From: Hydrangea macrophylla
Lineage: Eukaryota; Streptophyta; Magnoliopsida; Cornales; Hydrangeaceae
Direction of reading: 5' to 3'
NCBI GenBank assembly: GCA_033977485.1
Contig: CM066995.1
Location: 50,529,162 to 50,593,161 of the forward strand
Length of the DNA: 64,000 nucleotides
The notes under the pieces were generated by a model. It saw only the letters and a program-made list of their open reading frames with translations, did no database searches and was not told the origin of the DNA. Every line of letters begins with the position of its first letter. Within the stretch, counting starts at the first letter, position 1. The translations under genes and the position numbers were made by a program. This document shows positions 9,469 through 21,347 of the stretch, piece by piece.

Positions 9469-12343
9469 AACATGACCACTTTTAGTGGAAAAGGTTTCTG
9501 GAAATCAAGTTGAAAATAAACTAAAGCTATTGTGACAGAAAATTAGAACGTTTTAGAAGAATGTTTGGATCAAAATGGAACCCTTCCAAGTGTTTTAAAA
9601 TTCAACCAAAACTCGTGGTCATTCCCTAGTGAGTTAGGAAGACTTTACAAGTGGTATCATGATCATTCATTGAGTATTGAACTGAGAATAGCATTTTTCA
9701 AGTTAAACAACTCATTGTTTTGGAGGTTTGTTTTTGAGAAAACAAGTGTTTATTTCTTTGGGATCAAAATGTGGGGTTTTAGAGGGGTTTTGGAAAAGAG
9801 GTTTTGAAAGTGTATTTCCAGCACTTAAATGTTCATTACAACCACTTGGAATTTCAACTTCAAACTCACATCAAGAACTTCCAAGGTTATTGACAAAATC
9901 AAGGTTTTTATTTAGAAATTAAACTCAAGAATCCATGAGAATGTGGTACATAAGATGATGGATGATGCACATAACACATATGAGAGCATATAATGTTAAT
10001 AAACATGAGAAAATGAAGTTCATTGTATGTATGACAAATGAGGATGGATGGAAGTACCATATCATGACATGAGAGTCAAAATCAACAATCTGTGAATAGT
10101 GTCCAGAACAGTGACTGATTTTGTAAAATCCACCAAAAATACTTAAAAACTTGAGTTAAAGTGAGAAATATAATGGATGACCCCTTAATATGTCTATTAA
10201 ACTATGAAAAAAAGCCAAATTACAATAGCTATTACAGATTAAAAAGGAACAAATCAGAATGTACACATGACTCATAAACCAAGGCTGCATTGTTGACTGA
10301 TTTTTTTATGATTTTTATAAATAGAAAAACAACTCTTATGTGCTCAAAAGATACAGAGAATTTATTAACACATTGAAGTTCAAATAAAAAAATAGAAAAG
10401 ACCATCCGAAATAAATGTAAGAATTCAGACTACAATCTGCGAGAGAAAAGACAGATTATTAGTATGAATTTCTAAAATCTAGAAAACATATTTCTACATT
10501 CCTAAAATTGATGAAACAAAATAGGGGTGAACCATGATGTACTAAGAAAGTTTTCCAAGTGGTTTCACCACCATACCTCAAGTATTTAATTCAAGATAAA
10601 TATTTGAACCTCAGTGACTCAGTGTTTTGCATCACTTTTAAGAATATCCATTTAGTTTTTGTAAAAGGATTTGGGTTTTTGAATGGGGACTTGAAATAGA
10701 TGTTCAAATAATGAACATAAACATTTGATGAGATGAAGTAACCATCTAGAACATCCTCTTAACACTTGAAACCTCAAGAACTTGGAAAAAGAAGAAATCA
10801 AAAGAGGAAATGAGGTTGAGGGAGAGATGATGCAAATGACAAAGAAATCAAAATAGAAATGAGATGAGGGATATGTTATGCAAATGAAAAGGAACCAAAA
10901 TAGAAATGGAGGTTGAGAAGAGATGATGTTAGAATGAAAAGAAATCAAAATAGAAATGGGGTTAAGAAGGGGAAATGCAAGTATGATAAAGAAAAATAAA
11001 AATAGAAATGAGATTAGGAAAGAAGAACAAATATATAATCAATGATTATCAATGGTAGAATCACAAGCATTCAACCTCTCATATATGTGTGTATGTGGGT
11101 GCAAATTCCTCTCTAACTTCTAAGAATTCATTGTAATGGTGAAATGGATTGAAGTAGTTGTAGAAATAAAATAAAAACTCACATTTTTTTTGATTGGAAG
11201 TATGAAAAAGCTCTATTTTCTTCTCTCTTTTCCTCTCTTTTCTCTATTTCTTTCCCTAAGCTTCAACTAAATACTTCAAGTCCCCTCTATATGGAAGCAA
11301 ATAGGTCTCTTTTATAGGCCAATTTAGGGAGGTATTTTGGATTTTAAAAAGTCTCTAATTGGTCCAAAATCTTCAGAATATCAAAACTATGTCGTTTTGT
11401 TTATTGGAAATATGAATTAAAACCCAAAAATTAACAAAAAAATAAAAAAGAAGATAAAAAAAAAATACTCAGAGTGCCACTACAGCAGTGGACCAGTGCC
11501 GCCATGGAAGTCAACCCCCCGGTTGACTAGATTTTGCGTTTAGGACCCCAAAACTCTTAAAATTCGTGAAACGACCCTATTTCTTCCAAAATTCACAAAA
11601 AAATCATATGAACTTCAATTTGAGCTTTTGGTTGGAAAGGTATTAAGGTCTAGTTTTCATAAAAAAATTGTTTGAAGTTGGGTCACTTTGAAAAGTTTTG
11701 CGGTATTCGCGATAAAATTCAATTTGATCGTCTTTTTAACCTTCGAAAATTCAGAATAAGTTCAATTTAAAACCAAAAATTATGTGTGACATACCATTGG
11801 AAAGCTGTTGACCTTTAGTATTTGATAAAAATATTTTCACATCACAAAAGTGAATTTGACTTTTGATCAAACTTGCAGTCAAATCAATCAAACAATTCAT
11901 TTACAAGAAATTCCAAAAAGTTCTGGGAGCCTCTGAAGTCTAACGTTTCCATATGATTTTATTTTAAAACATATTTTAAGACTTTTCACATGATTTAGAA
12001 TGATTTTGTAGCTTTCGAGTGATTTCAGAAAATTTTGGTCAAATCGAGGTCAAACCTTGGTCAAACCGGAACTTCCGGGAGCCTCTAGGAGCTGATGTTT
12101 TCAAACATTTCTCTTTTAAAATACTTTTCTGTTTATATTGAACGACATTAAATGATTCCTGAGCCTTTGGGCCAATTTGGAGAGTTTTGGTTTTTTTAGG
12201 GGTATTTGTTCATTTATACCGATTCATTGAGTTTATGAGAGTTAGAGGCAATCAATCTCTAGAAATTCGATCTTTCTAATCATTGAGGTTTGATATGTTT
12301 GTGGCCTCCTAAATCTATTAGCTGACAAAATAGGGTATGTACA
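9469..12343 (-). repeat. Tat-D: diverged Tat LTR fragment related to the Tat-B LTR
   Basis: On the minus strand the segment starts at 12343 with TGTACATACCCTATTTTGTC, close to the first bases of the Tat-B LTR. It then follows the Tat-B LTR for about 2 kb of that LTR: a CAGTGCCGCC box near 11500, a TATA box at 11319-11308, and near 9600 a block about accacttg...ttcctaactca that is colinear with 16280-16320. It is truncated on the left where Tat-A begins, so Tat-A probably inserted into it. Many indels show it is much older than Tat-B. No genes are seen; the purine-rich stretch 10780-11010 is a local imperfect repeat of GAAATCAAAATAGAAATG. Confidence 0.75.
11308..11319 (-). promoter_or_regulatory. 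TATA box of Tat-D LTR
   Basis: Minus strand GGCCTATAAAAG at the position matching the Tat-B LTR TATA box at 15482. Confidence 0.5.
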
Positions 12344-12658
12344 GGTAATGTCTGTCATTATTAAGGTTCGCCACCTGCATTGTAAGCAACAGAATAAAGA
12401 GGACAGGGAATGTGCAAACATAAAAGCCTCCAGCTTACTAAAATTTGAATGAGAAGAAACTAACGCAGTATCATAGGTATAATGTAATTACTAGTTAGGA
12501 AGGACATAAAATATAGTTCTACTAATAATATCTTTCTCTTTATTCCAACCTTTCATTAATTGATTACTCACGTCTTGTATACAAGACCTATAATATCCGA
12601 CTCATAGATGAACAGACTAGATAGCAATACTCTTGGATACACCAATGCTCTATCTACC

Positions 12659-12980
12659 GCTTTTAAGAATATATTCACAGTCCACCACAAGTCATAGACA
12701 CCACGTTAGTCCATCCCCCACTTTTATGAACATATGCACAGTCTAATGCAAGTCAGGGATTTAACGCTTCAAGCAAATATACATCAATTCTATTGCCACG
12801 ACTTAACGATGTCTACCAGTGATCATGGTCCACCACTTTTAAGGACATATGCTCAGTCCATAGCTTTTAACGACATATGATTAGATCACCAGCTATCTTA
12901 GGGCTATTGTTCTGGTCCATCGCTTTCAAAAACATATGTTCTGTCCACTACTTTTAAGGACATATGATTGATCAATGCCC
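12659..12980. repeat. Degenerate interspersed repeat around CTTTTAAGGACATATG
   Basis: About six copies of a core like CTTTTAAGGACATATG followed by a CAGTCCA-like block occur at roughly 12660, 12720, 12837, 12866, 12923 and 12951 with irregular spacing. Function unknown. Confidence 0.55.
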
Positions 12981-13267
12981 GTCCCCGTGATCCTCCCAGA
13001 ACTTATCAAACCTACTTAACGTTCCACTACTAGTAATACATGACATTTCAATGTGGCCTGACTACTCTGATTAAAATGAACAGATATCAAACTGAATTAG
13101 GATCGACACTAACTCATAATCTTAACCTTGATACGTTACTCGTAATTTTATTTCATTATAGTGTCACATCATAATTAATCGCATAACTGAAGGAGGTAAT
13201 AGTATTTAAACAACTAAGTAGTTCATATCATAAACAACATGTTATAACAGTCTTCTATAAGTACCAA

Positions 13268-13405
13268 TCGATTGAGAAAAGGGTTCAATTGATTGGGGTA
13301 AAATATAATTTCAATCGATTGAAATCATTTTCCACTAATTGGGTAAGCAGTAGTTTCAATCGATTAAGATAAGTTCAATCGATTGAATCATAGTTCAATC
13401 GATTG
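13268..13405. repeat. Cluster of CAATCGATTG palindromes
   Basis: Several exact or near-exact copies of the self-complementary TTCAATCGATTGAA core lie 15-35 bases apart. The same kind of cluster occurs in LTR U3 regions at 57546-57782 and 61340-61462. Confidence 0.7.
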
Positions 13406-13696
13406 AAATAGTCATCTTCTTTAAAAAACTGGGCAGTGATGCACAGAATTTCTGGGATGCCTTTGGGTCATTTCCTTCATGTTAAAACTCATAAAGACAG
13501 TACACCTAAGCTATTGAGTGAGTTTAGAGCTCACCGAAAGTTAAGGGGCATGGTTTGTGTGAGCTTGAGCTTTAAAGCTCTAATGGAGTCTCCTCTTGTA
13601 ATGCCCCAAATCCTAGAAATGGGGGTTTGGGTGATTAGAGAACTCAATAGTCCAATTAAAACATTTTTAAAATAGGAAAATTTGAAAGTTTGAAGG

Positions 13697-13976
13697 TCCA
13701 GTCGACTGATCGGGACATCGGTCGACTGGAAATGCAAGTTGCTGAGAGCATTAATTTGAACAGCCCGACCTAGTCAACTGACAGGAGGTCCGGTCAACTG
13801 GTTTTCAAACAGAGAGTTTATAAAACATTTGACCCGGTCGACTGTAATAAATCCAGTCGACTGGGGCATGAAAAGTTCAGTCGACTAGGGCCCCTCGGTT
13901 GATTATTTTTATAAATACAGAGAGTACAAGCCTCTTGGGTACAGAATCCAGTCGACTGGACGCCCGATCGGTTGAC
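13697..13976. repeat. Cluster of CCAGTCGACTGG palindromes
   Basis: About eight copies of GTCGACTG or CCAGTCGACTGG variants occur around the TATA box of the probable LTR. They are equivalent in arrangement, but not in core sequence, to the ATCGAT clusters. Confidence 0.7.
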
Positions 13977-14448
13977 TAGTTTGTAGTAGCAAAAGACTTT
14001 GCTACACAACAAACTATATATTCACATAACTTTGCTCCCAAACGGGTGATTCTAACTTAATAAAAGGGAAAGTAAAAGCTATAGGACAACCTCACATTCC
14101 AAGAATAACTAAAAATGAAAATGATTTGTCCATCAACAACATATATGCATGCAATCTTACGAAAAGGAGTGACTTATGTCATGATCACACGTCAATACGA
14201 ATATAATGAATCCTAACATAATTTAGGAATCCAAATAACAAGTCTAAGTTGAAGGGGGATAACATGCACCCCAATACAACCATGAATACTAGTTTAAAAA
14301 TGAGTACGGACTAACATACGTCCGATTACAATCTACTATGCGAAAGCATAACTTACAAATCTAAAACATATAACTATATATTACATGATTTCTAGAATTT
14401 TCCCATAAATGGGGTTTTTAATAGGGCGATTACACCCTATGGGCCTTA

Positions 14449-14453
14449 CCCTT
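14449..14453. repeat. Target-site duplication of Tat-B (left)
   Basis: CCCTT immediately before the 5' LTR; the same five bases follow the 3' LTR at 55884-55888. Confidence 0.9.
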
Positions 14454-15304
14454 TGTAGACACCCCATTTTGTCGGCTATCAGATTTAGGAGACCCATAGC
14501 TTGGTGGTTCACAATGATCGTAAAAGACTCAAAAGGACTCCTAGAAGCCCGTTCTATCTCTCAGAATGCTCAAAATGACCAAAATACCCCTGAAAGCCCA
14601 AAAGCTCCCAGATTCGGACCAAAATTTCTGAAAACATGCTACGTCGTAAGAAAATTGATAAAATGAGCTTTTTAAAGTAAAATCGGATGAAATCATCAGC
14701 TCTCAGAGACCCCCGGAAGTCCCGGAAGTTCCCGGAAAGTCCCTATTGACTAGTTTGACCAAGGTTTGACCAAGTTTGATCGAAATTGTCCAAATTTACC
14801 GGAATCATTCTGGATCATGTGGAAAATATTAAAATGAGTTTTAAAAGGAAATCGAGCAAAAACGTCAGCTCCGGGGAGCTCCCAGAGGTTCCCAGAACTT
14901 CCCAGGAATCCCAGGTTTGACCAGTTTGACCAGAATTTGACTTTAGAACCGGGGCACCATAACAATTTTCAAATATTTTTCATGAATACTAGAGGTCAAT
15001 AGCTTTCCCACGGTATATCGCACATAATTTTCGGATTTAAAACGAGTTTATTATGAATTTCCAAAGGCGAAAAAGGCGATCAAATCGGCTTTTATCACAA
15101 ATACCGCAAAACTTTTCAAAGTGACCTATCCCGAATTTATTTTTTATGAAAATTAGACTCGATTACCTTTCCAACGGTATATCACAACCTCAATTTGGAG
15201 TTCGTATGCATTTTCTGTGAATTTTGGACGAAATAGGGCCTTTTCACGAATACCGGAACCTCTGGGGGCCTAAACAACATTATCTGGATGAAGGAGGAGC
15301 ATGC

Positions 15305-15337
15305 TGCCGCGGCACTGGCCCAGTGCCGCCGCGGCAC
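15305..15337 (+). promoter_or_regulatory. GC-rich inverted repeat in Tat-B U3
   Basis: GGCACTGG and CCAGTGCC, one base apart, are extended by further pairing; the box CAGTGCCGCCGCGGCAC sits at 15321-15337, about 150 bases before the TATA box. The same box recurs at 53448-53464 (3' LTR) and as CAGTGCCGCCACGG at 30021-30034 upstream of the antisense PMD gene. Confidence 0.6.
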
Positions 15338-15481
15338 TCCCCTCCAAAACAGTGTGTTTTTGTAAATAATTTTGGGGTTCCATTTTGATTAATTAAAAAC
15401 CAAAACGACGTAGTTTTATGATTTCAGATGTTTGGAGCCAATAGGAATACTTCTAAAACCCCAAAACCACCCTAAGTTGGC

Positions 15482-15490
15482 CTATATAAA
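15482..15490 (+). promoter_or_regulatory. TATA box of Tat-B 5' LTR
   Basis: CTATATAAA about 1 kb into the LTR, preserved in the 3' LTR at 53610-53618. Confidence 0.7.
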
Positions 15491-17758
15491 CCCCCCTTGA
15501 CTTCTCATTTTTGGGGGTGTCAAATGCAAGCTTAGAAAAAGTTTGGGAGAGAAAGTTTTAGAGATAAGGTTAAAATAGAGAGAAAAGAAGCTTTCTTCTT
15601 TGATTTTCAAAACAAAAGTGAGTTCTAAACTTTGTTTTTACTTCATTACTCCTATTTACTTCAACATTCAATACACCCAACCACCATTTTAGTGAGCATT
15701 CAAGAGGGTGGAAGCTTCTTCCATGTCCAATGTCATCACATATGAGTGAAACACCAAACTACAAGTTCAATACATCATGAATATCACCCATTGATTGCTA
15801 TCTATTTGCTTGTTTGCTTATATAATGTTCATCTCTTCTCACCTCATTTCTTTTTGATTTTTTTTATTTACTTACTAGTTCATTATCATCTAAATGATGA
15901 CATAAAGTTTGAGGTGAGAGAATTCTTATGGATAGTAGCTCTTGACCTCAAAAACATGTTTGATAGATGATGATTATAACTTTAATACCTCCAAGGTATC
16001 CTTGAAGTTATGTTCAAATGAAATAAATCTCTCCAACAATCTTGGAGGTTCTTGATGATGAGTTTGATGTTGACATTTTAAGTCGATATAATCTTTATTG
16101 AGTATTGAAAATATGCTCTCAAAAACCTCTATTTCAAAACCCCTCTCAATCCCTCTCATTTTGATTTCAAGAAAGAAAACTCAAGTTTTTTTTCTCAAAA
16201 TCTTCAAAATAGTGAGTCAAAACAGTGAGTGATCCGAGTTCAAAAATTTCTCTAGAACTCAATACTCAATATATGGATGCAAGACCACTTGGAAAATCTT
16301 CCTAACTCATTAGAGAACACCCATGATTTTTGGTTTGACTTGGAAATACTTGAAAATGGTCTATTTGGACCCAAACATTCCTTCCAAACATTCTGCCTTT
16401 GCTATCACAGCAGCTTGGTTGACTTCTAACTTTTTTTTTAGAAAGCTTTTCCAAACGAGGTGGTCCTTACTTATTTTTCCATTAAACTTCAATGTCTTAG
16501 GGAACATTCTGTATAAAATGGGCCTCTAAATCATTTGTTTTCAGTTTCTAAGATTTTCTAACATTTCAGTCGACAGTATGGACTCTGTTTCTGAGTGACC
16601 TCTATTGTTTATATGATTTCTCTCAATATGTGATAGTTATTAAGAATTGGCTTTTTGGGTTGTGTTCTAGACACAATAAGGAAGATCTCCACAAAAATCA
16701 TGCATTGAAAACATTTCTAACCCCTCTTTTCAATTTCCAAAAGGTCATATTACTGTTCTGTCCACTATTCACAGCAAGCACATTTTAATTTTCATCCTTT
16801 GATTTGATGCTTATATGCATTCCAAATTAGCTCATGTCTTAGGAAGTAGTTCATACTACATTTGTAAATTTCTCATAATGATTCCATTCATTCATTCATA
16901 CATATATTAGACTTCTAAGTCATTATAGAAATCCATGAACACAAAGCACACTACAACCTTTACACATTATAGATACATACATTGCATTCATGCAAAGATT
17001 TGGGGCTTTTATGAGTCCTAATCTAAGATGATTATAAGGAATGATCCTGATCACACATTCATGCTTCCCCTCGATCTAATCATCCTTTCTCATCCGTCCC
17101 GGGGATTGAGAGATCTTCTCTTCTCAAAGAATAACATGCATCATTATAGCTTGCTAAGCATCTTTGTTTTCTTTGATTTATTTGTTTCAAGAACAATTCA
17201 TGCCCCCTTTAGATTAGGAAACTTGATTAATTGATATATGATTAGACGATTTTTCTTAGGTTTATTTGTGTGATCTTTCACTTTTGTATTGTATGATATT
17301 TGGCTAAGATCTTATGAATGATATCTTATCTTTTGATCTTCCATTTCAAGATTCTTATGTAATGTAATATACTATCATAATAGTAATTGCCGAACCACAC
17401 ATAGTATAAGATGATTATTTGGATGCTAATTGAGGCCCATCGAGAGACGGGGCGAGTTGAGGGTGTTTTAGTTGTGACAAAGGCTCCTTCCTCTCTCGTA
17501 CCAAAACCCCGAGCCAAGTTCTTTGGTTATGAAGGGCCGGTGCTCTTTATCCGTTTGGGTGAGTCAAAATTAGGTTTCTTGGTTCCTTAAAGACCAAGTG
17601 GCGACTCTGTATCTGTTTTCGAAAGACCTTCTTTTCTTCGAAATCAACCTCTTGTTTTCTTTCAAATCAATTTCAAAACAAAGGAAAATCAATTCCGAAA
17701 CCCCGAAAACAAACAGGAAAAACCAGGAGTGGACGACGGATTCCGTGTGTCCATAATC

Positions 17759-17777
17759 TGGCGACTCTGCTGGGGAT
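17759..17777 (+). other. Primer-binding site of Tat-B (tRNA-Arg type)
   Basis: TGGCGACTCTGCTGGGGAT begins after a three-base ATC spacer behind the LTR. It is complementary to a tRNA ending ...CCCAGCAGAGTCGCCA, which resembles plant tRNA-Arg; Ogre elements are known to use tRNA-Arg. Identical in Tat-C. Confidence 0.8.
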
Positions 17778-19104
17778 TTTTTATTTTAAAAAAATAATAT
17801 AGAGGTTTGACTCATAAGAAGCATCCTTAAAATCATCTTTTTACTGTATTTGGTTCACCGCATTGCACTTCTGCATTTCCCCTTTGATTGTGTCTGAAAC
17901 GCGGCGCTGACATTGTTCAGGTCTTGCTGTGCCAGGGCACAAGTCACTGTTGATACTGTACCTTCCAAGGTATATCAAAAAGAGTAAAAACTTCCATACT
18001 GTCTCTCTGATGGTATATTGGAACTCTCGTCAACGTACCCTCTTTGACTAACCCATCCTTTGCATATAGATTCCTGTAGAACCTTCATAGGACTGTTCAT
18101 TTATCTTTCCAGATAGGACAATGTGGTATAACTGCTGTATGCCCTGATGGGATTACTTGTGCAGTGTAGACGCTTATGTGGCATAGAACAGAACTTCTTT
18201 CTTATGATCTCCAAGGCAATCACTCACATGTGATCAAATTGAGTTGACCTGCCTAGGCACCATGACAAGGATGTCTGCTCCATGCTCACAAAGATATACA
18301 CCGCAAACCTTGTTTATTGGTCCTAAGACATAGGAGTATGAAAACTTGCTAGACGGTATGATCACTATCACCATATTAACCAGTTTCTCCCAGAAACTCT
18401 GTCCAGATATCCCAGATATAACCATATTAACTAGTTTCTCCCAGAAACCCTGTCCAGATACCCCAGATATAACCATATTAACCAGTTTCTCCCAGAAACT
18501 CTGTCCAGATATCCCAGATATAACTATATTAACCAGTTTCTCCCAGAAACTCTGTCCAGATACCCCAGATATAACCATATTAACCAGTTTCTCCCAGAAA
18601 CTCTGTCCAGATACCCCAGATATAACCATATTAACCAGTTTTTCCCAGAAACTCTGTCCAGATCTCCCAGATATAACCATATTAACTAGTTTCTCCCAGA
18701 AACTCTGTCCAAAATTACTCGAAGTATCCCAGAAATCCCTGTTATCCCTTGGTGGTCATACTGGAAAGTAAGGTTAGCACACTCTGTATGGTTATGACCT
18801 TATTTGTTTAACTGCTATCTGTTAGAAATAGAAGCATCATATAGATTAGGGCTTACATCTGCGTGCTTGTCTCACATGCATACACCATCCCCATCAATCT
18901 GCACGTACTGTCTCGAGTCAGTCCACGTTTGTTAAACATCACTGTCTTTGTCTGTCTAAAGTCATCACTGTCAAGATCTAATCTAGTCCTCTCAAAATCT
19001 GTCAGGTCAGTATAGATTCCCAAGGTCAGCAGTCAGGGTCCTCTTCGTGGGTCAGGAGTTCGGATAATCGATTGATCAGAATCAGTTTGACAGCTTACTT
19101 CAGC
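17778..19104 (+). other. Tat-B leader between PBS and gag
   Basis: Non-coding leader of about 1.3 kb. It holds the 51-bp tandem array at 18361-18714 and otherwise nothing recognisable. From about 19045 the translation in the gag frame already resembles that of Tat-C (NRLIRIS versus NRLIRS-like residues), upstream of the first ATG. Confidence 0.6.
18361..18714 (+). repeat. 51-bp tandem array, about 7 copies
   Basis: The unit contains ATATAACCATATTAACCAG, then TTTCTCCCAGAAACTCTGTC, then CAGATATCCC. Seven copies differ at a few positions. Because 51 is divisible by three, long spurious ORFs run through it on both strands. Confidence 0.9.
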
Positions 19105-20427
19105 ATGAACCGAGAAGAGTTAGAAAACAAGGTTACCTAGTTGGGAGCAACTATAAGCCAGCAGGCTGATAGCCTAGCTCAAGTTCTGAAGTTCATGGAA
19201 GAATTGAAGCAGCAACGGCATCAACCTCCACCTGGGTTTGAACCACCCCTACATGAGAACAACGGGGAGGAAGACTGGTTTCAAGGGGTCCCACCGTTCG
19301 CGTATAAGAAGAAGCTCCAAGAAAAGATGGATAAGGTTGACAAGCTAGAAAGTGTGCTGAGAAAAAGCAAAGGAGTTGATGATTACATGCTGGACTTAGA
19401 AGGCCTTTTCGAGCCTGTTAAGCTGAAGCTACCGGAAAGCTTCAAGATGCCCGCCATTGACCGATTCGATGGGACTGAAAATCCAAAGAGCCATGTAAAG
19501 CTGTGTATGAGCATCTTCCAATCTATGGGCTGTACCCACGAGCACCTCGCAATGCTGTTCCCGCAAACTCTCGCGAAGTCTGCATTATCATGGTTCCTTA
19601 CCTTGGAAACTTCCAAAACCCGTGCATGGGAAGATATCATTCGAGTCTTCGTCGACCACTATTCTTACAACCAAGAACTTGATGTCACTATCAGGGATTT
19701 GGAAACTACCCGGTAAAATGGCAATGAATCCTTCGCTGCGTTTCTGAGTAGGTGGAGGAACAAAGTGGCCCAAATGACCCACCGGCCGATTGAAAAAGAA
19801 CAGGTGAGAATGCTGATCCAGAACCTGCAACCACTTTACCATGAGAAATTATTCTACCAGTCCTTCTCCACTTTCGAAGAGCTGTTTGAGGTGGGAACTC
19901 GAATTGAAGATGCCATAAGGGAAGGAAAGATCAAAAAAGAAGAGCTTCCAAGCCAGTCAAGAAGGCCCAACTACTCCCATAATCCTCCGGATGTCAGTGC
20001 CCTTAGTAGTCAACCTATGGCTTATCCTCTTAGGCCATACCAATCTCTCAACCAAGCCAACACTTCCAGTCGCCCTTTCCAGAAAAAGCTCCCTCGTAAC
20101 TTCGCCAAGCTAGAGATCTCCCTCTCCTCAGCCTTAGATCGTCTCCTCAAGAAGGGCCACCTCCAACTACTCCAACCCCGAAACACCCCTCTCCCGCCAA
20201 ACTGCGATATGTCCAAACGGTGTACCTACCACCAAGCCCCGGGCCACAACACTGATGATTGCGTGCGCCTCCGCCATGATATTCAAGACCTCATTGACCA
20301 GAACATCATCGAGCCACCACCAAAGCAGCCCCATATCACCCAAAATCCTCTACCAAACCACCAAAATGTCAACCTCATTGAGTCCAACCCTGTATCCTTC
20401 AACCCTGCTACTTATATCACCCCCTAG
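19105..20427 (+). pseudogene. Tat-B Gag (three stops)
   Basis: From ATG 19105 the frame is closed at 19138-19140 and 19714-19716 but resumes each time. It shows a coiled-coil-like start, an acidic linker, a KSKGVDDYMLDLEGL segment, and the retrotransposon gag domain (LFPQTLAKSALSWFLTLE, then VFVDHYSYNQ). A zinc-knuckle-like CTYHQAPGHNTDDC follows near 20221-20262, with the spacing C-x2-H-x4-H-x4-C. Gag forms the particle and binds the RNA. It is colinear with residues 20-460 of the Tat-C polyprotein and ends at the stop 20425-20427, where a frameshift moves homology to another frame. Confidence 0.85.
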
Positions 20428-21347
20428 GACAACCCTTACCCCTCATTGACATCCCGAACTCTGTGGGAATTCATCTGATTGAAGGGGAGAATGACGAGTG
20501 GCAGCAACAACTAGACGATGAGCAAGACTTATTCTTTCTAGAAGAGCATGATCTAGGGGTGGTGGACCTCAAATGGTATGACCCCAATAATGAAAGTGAT
20601 GCTTCTATTTGGGATGAGCCAGAAAAACCATTTGTAGGGACAGACTGCGACTGGTTCAAAAAGGATGGGACTGTAGAAGGGCCTACTCCTGCTGAAATTG
20701 ATCATCTGACTAGGTCAGGCCGTCACTACCAGCCTCTGTAGCCTACTACTGAAGCCGTCGAGAAGGGTTCAGTTAAAGACAAGGGGAAGGGTAAGATGGA
20801 TGAGATCATCGAAGAAGATAATGAATTGATAAAACAGCTGAACAAAACCCAAGCACATCTCTCAATGTAGGACATCATGGTGACGTCCTACAAGCATAGG
20901 CAAGTTGTGTTGAACGCCCTGGCTGGAATAGAGGTCCCCATTGATGCCGCACCGGAGGACATGGTGGCTTTCTTGGGCGCACTTACCCCCGACCCAATCA
21001 TTACATTTTCTGATGAAGACCTGTCACCAGAAGGATCCGCACATAACAAAGCATTGTATATCACCGTTGGATGTAAGGGACAACAGGTGCCGTTTTGTCT
21101 AGTCAATACGGGCTCTGCCTTAAATGTTTGTGCCCTAAGGACTGCCACCGCCTTGGGGGTCAATGTCCTTGACATCACACCATCTGTGCAATCTGTGATG
21201 GCCTATGATAACACCAGGAGAAATGTGATGGGAACCATTTCTCTCCAAATCCTTGTAGGATCTTTGGTGAGCACCGAAGTCTTTCAGGTCATGGACATAC
21301 CTGCCTCATTCAACTTGGGGGATTCTTCATGGAAGAAGTCCACATGA
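20428..21347 (+). pseudogene. Tat-B Gag-protease junction and aspartic protease
   Basis: The frame from 20463 carries the acidic linker, the conserved HLTRSGRHYQP block, a stop at 20868-20870, and then the protease. The active site reads LVNTGSALNVC, whereas Tat-C has LVDNGSALNVC, so the catalytic Asp has become Asn here. After the DIPASFNL block an internal deletion removes the LLGRPW segment and roughly 150 residues found in Tat-C. The protease is therefore doubly inactivated. Confidence 0.8.

Larger units (their letters stand above)
12344..13596. other. Non-coding AT-rich sequence of probable retrotransposon origin
   Basis: No convincing gene is seen. It contains a degenerate repeat (12659-12980) and a cluster of CAATCGATTG palindromes (13268-13405) like those found in LTRs elsewhere in the window. 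An 80-residue ORF at 13436-13675 runs into a probable LTR start and is not supported as a gene. Confidence 0.4.
13597..14453 (+). repeat. Probable Del/Tekay-type LTR (part), plus orientation
   Basis: The segment opens with TGTAATGCCCC, the usual start of Del/Tekay LTRs. It has a cluster of GTCGACTGG palindromes (13697-13976) and a TATA box (TTTTTATAAATAC, about 13904-13916). Its far end cannot be placed because Tat-B is inserted at 14454 and part of this side may belong to the minus-strand Tekay LTR that resumes at 55889. Confidence 0.45.
14454..17755 (+). repeat. 5' LTR of Tat-B (3302 bp)
   Basis: It starts TGTAGACACCCCATTTTGTC and ends three bases before the PBS. It carries a GC-rich inverted repeat (15305-15335) and TATA box (15482-15490). 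Colinear with 52561-55883 with scattered substitutions and small indels. Short ORFs inside are not conserved features. Confidence 0.95.

Noticed and set aside
13436..13675. 79-residue plus-strand ORF
   Set aside because: Runs across a probable LTR start and shows no recognisable domain.
12344..14453. Host gene between the Tat-D fragment and Tat-B
   Set aside because: No frame longer than about 80 codons, no splice-consistent exon chain and no recognisable domain on either strand.
18234..18771. ORFs of 141 and 148 residues on both strands
   Set aside because: Both run through a 51-bp repeat whose length is a multiple of three, which keeps any frame open.
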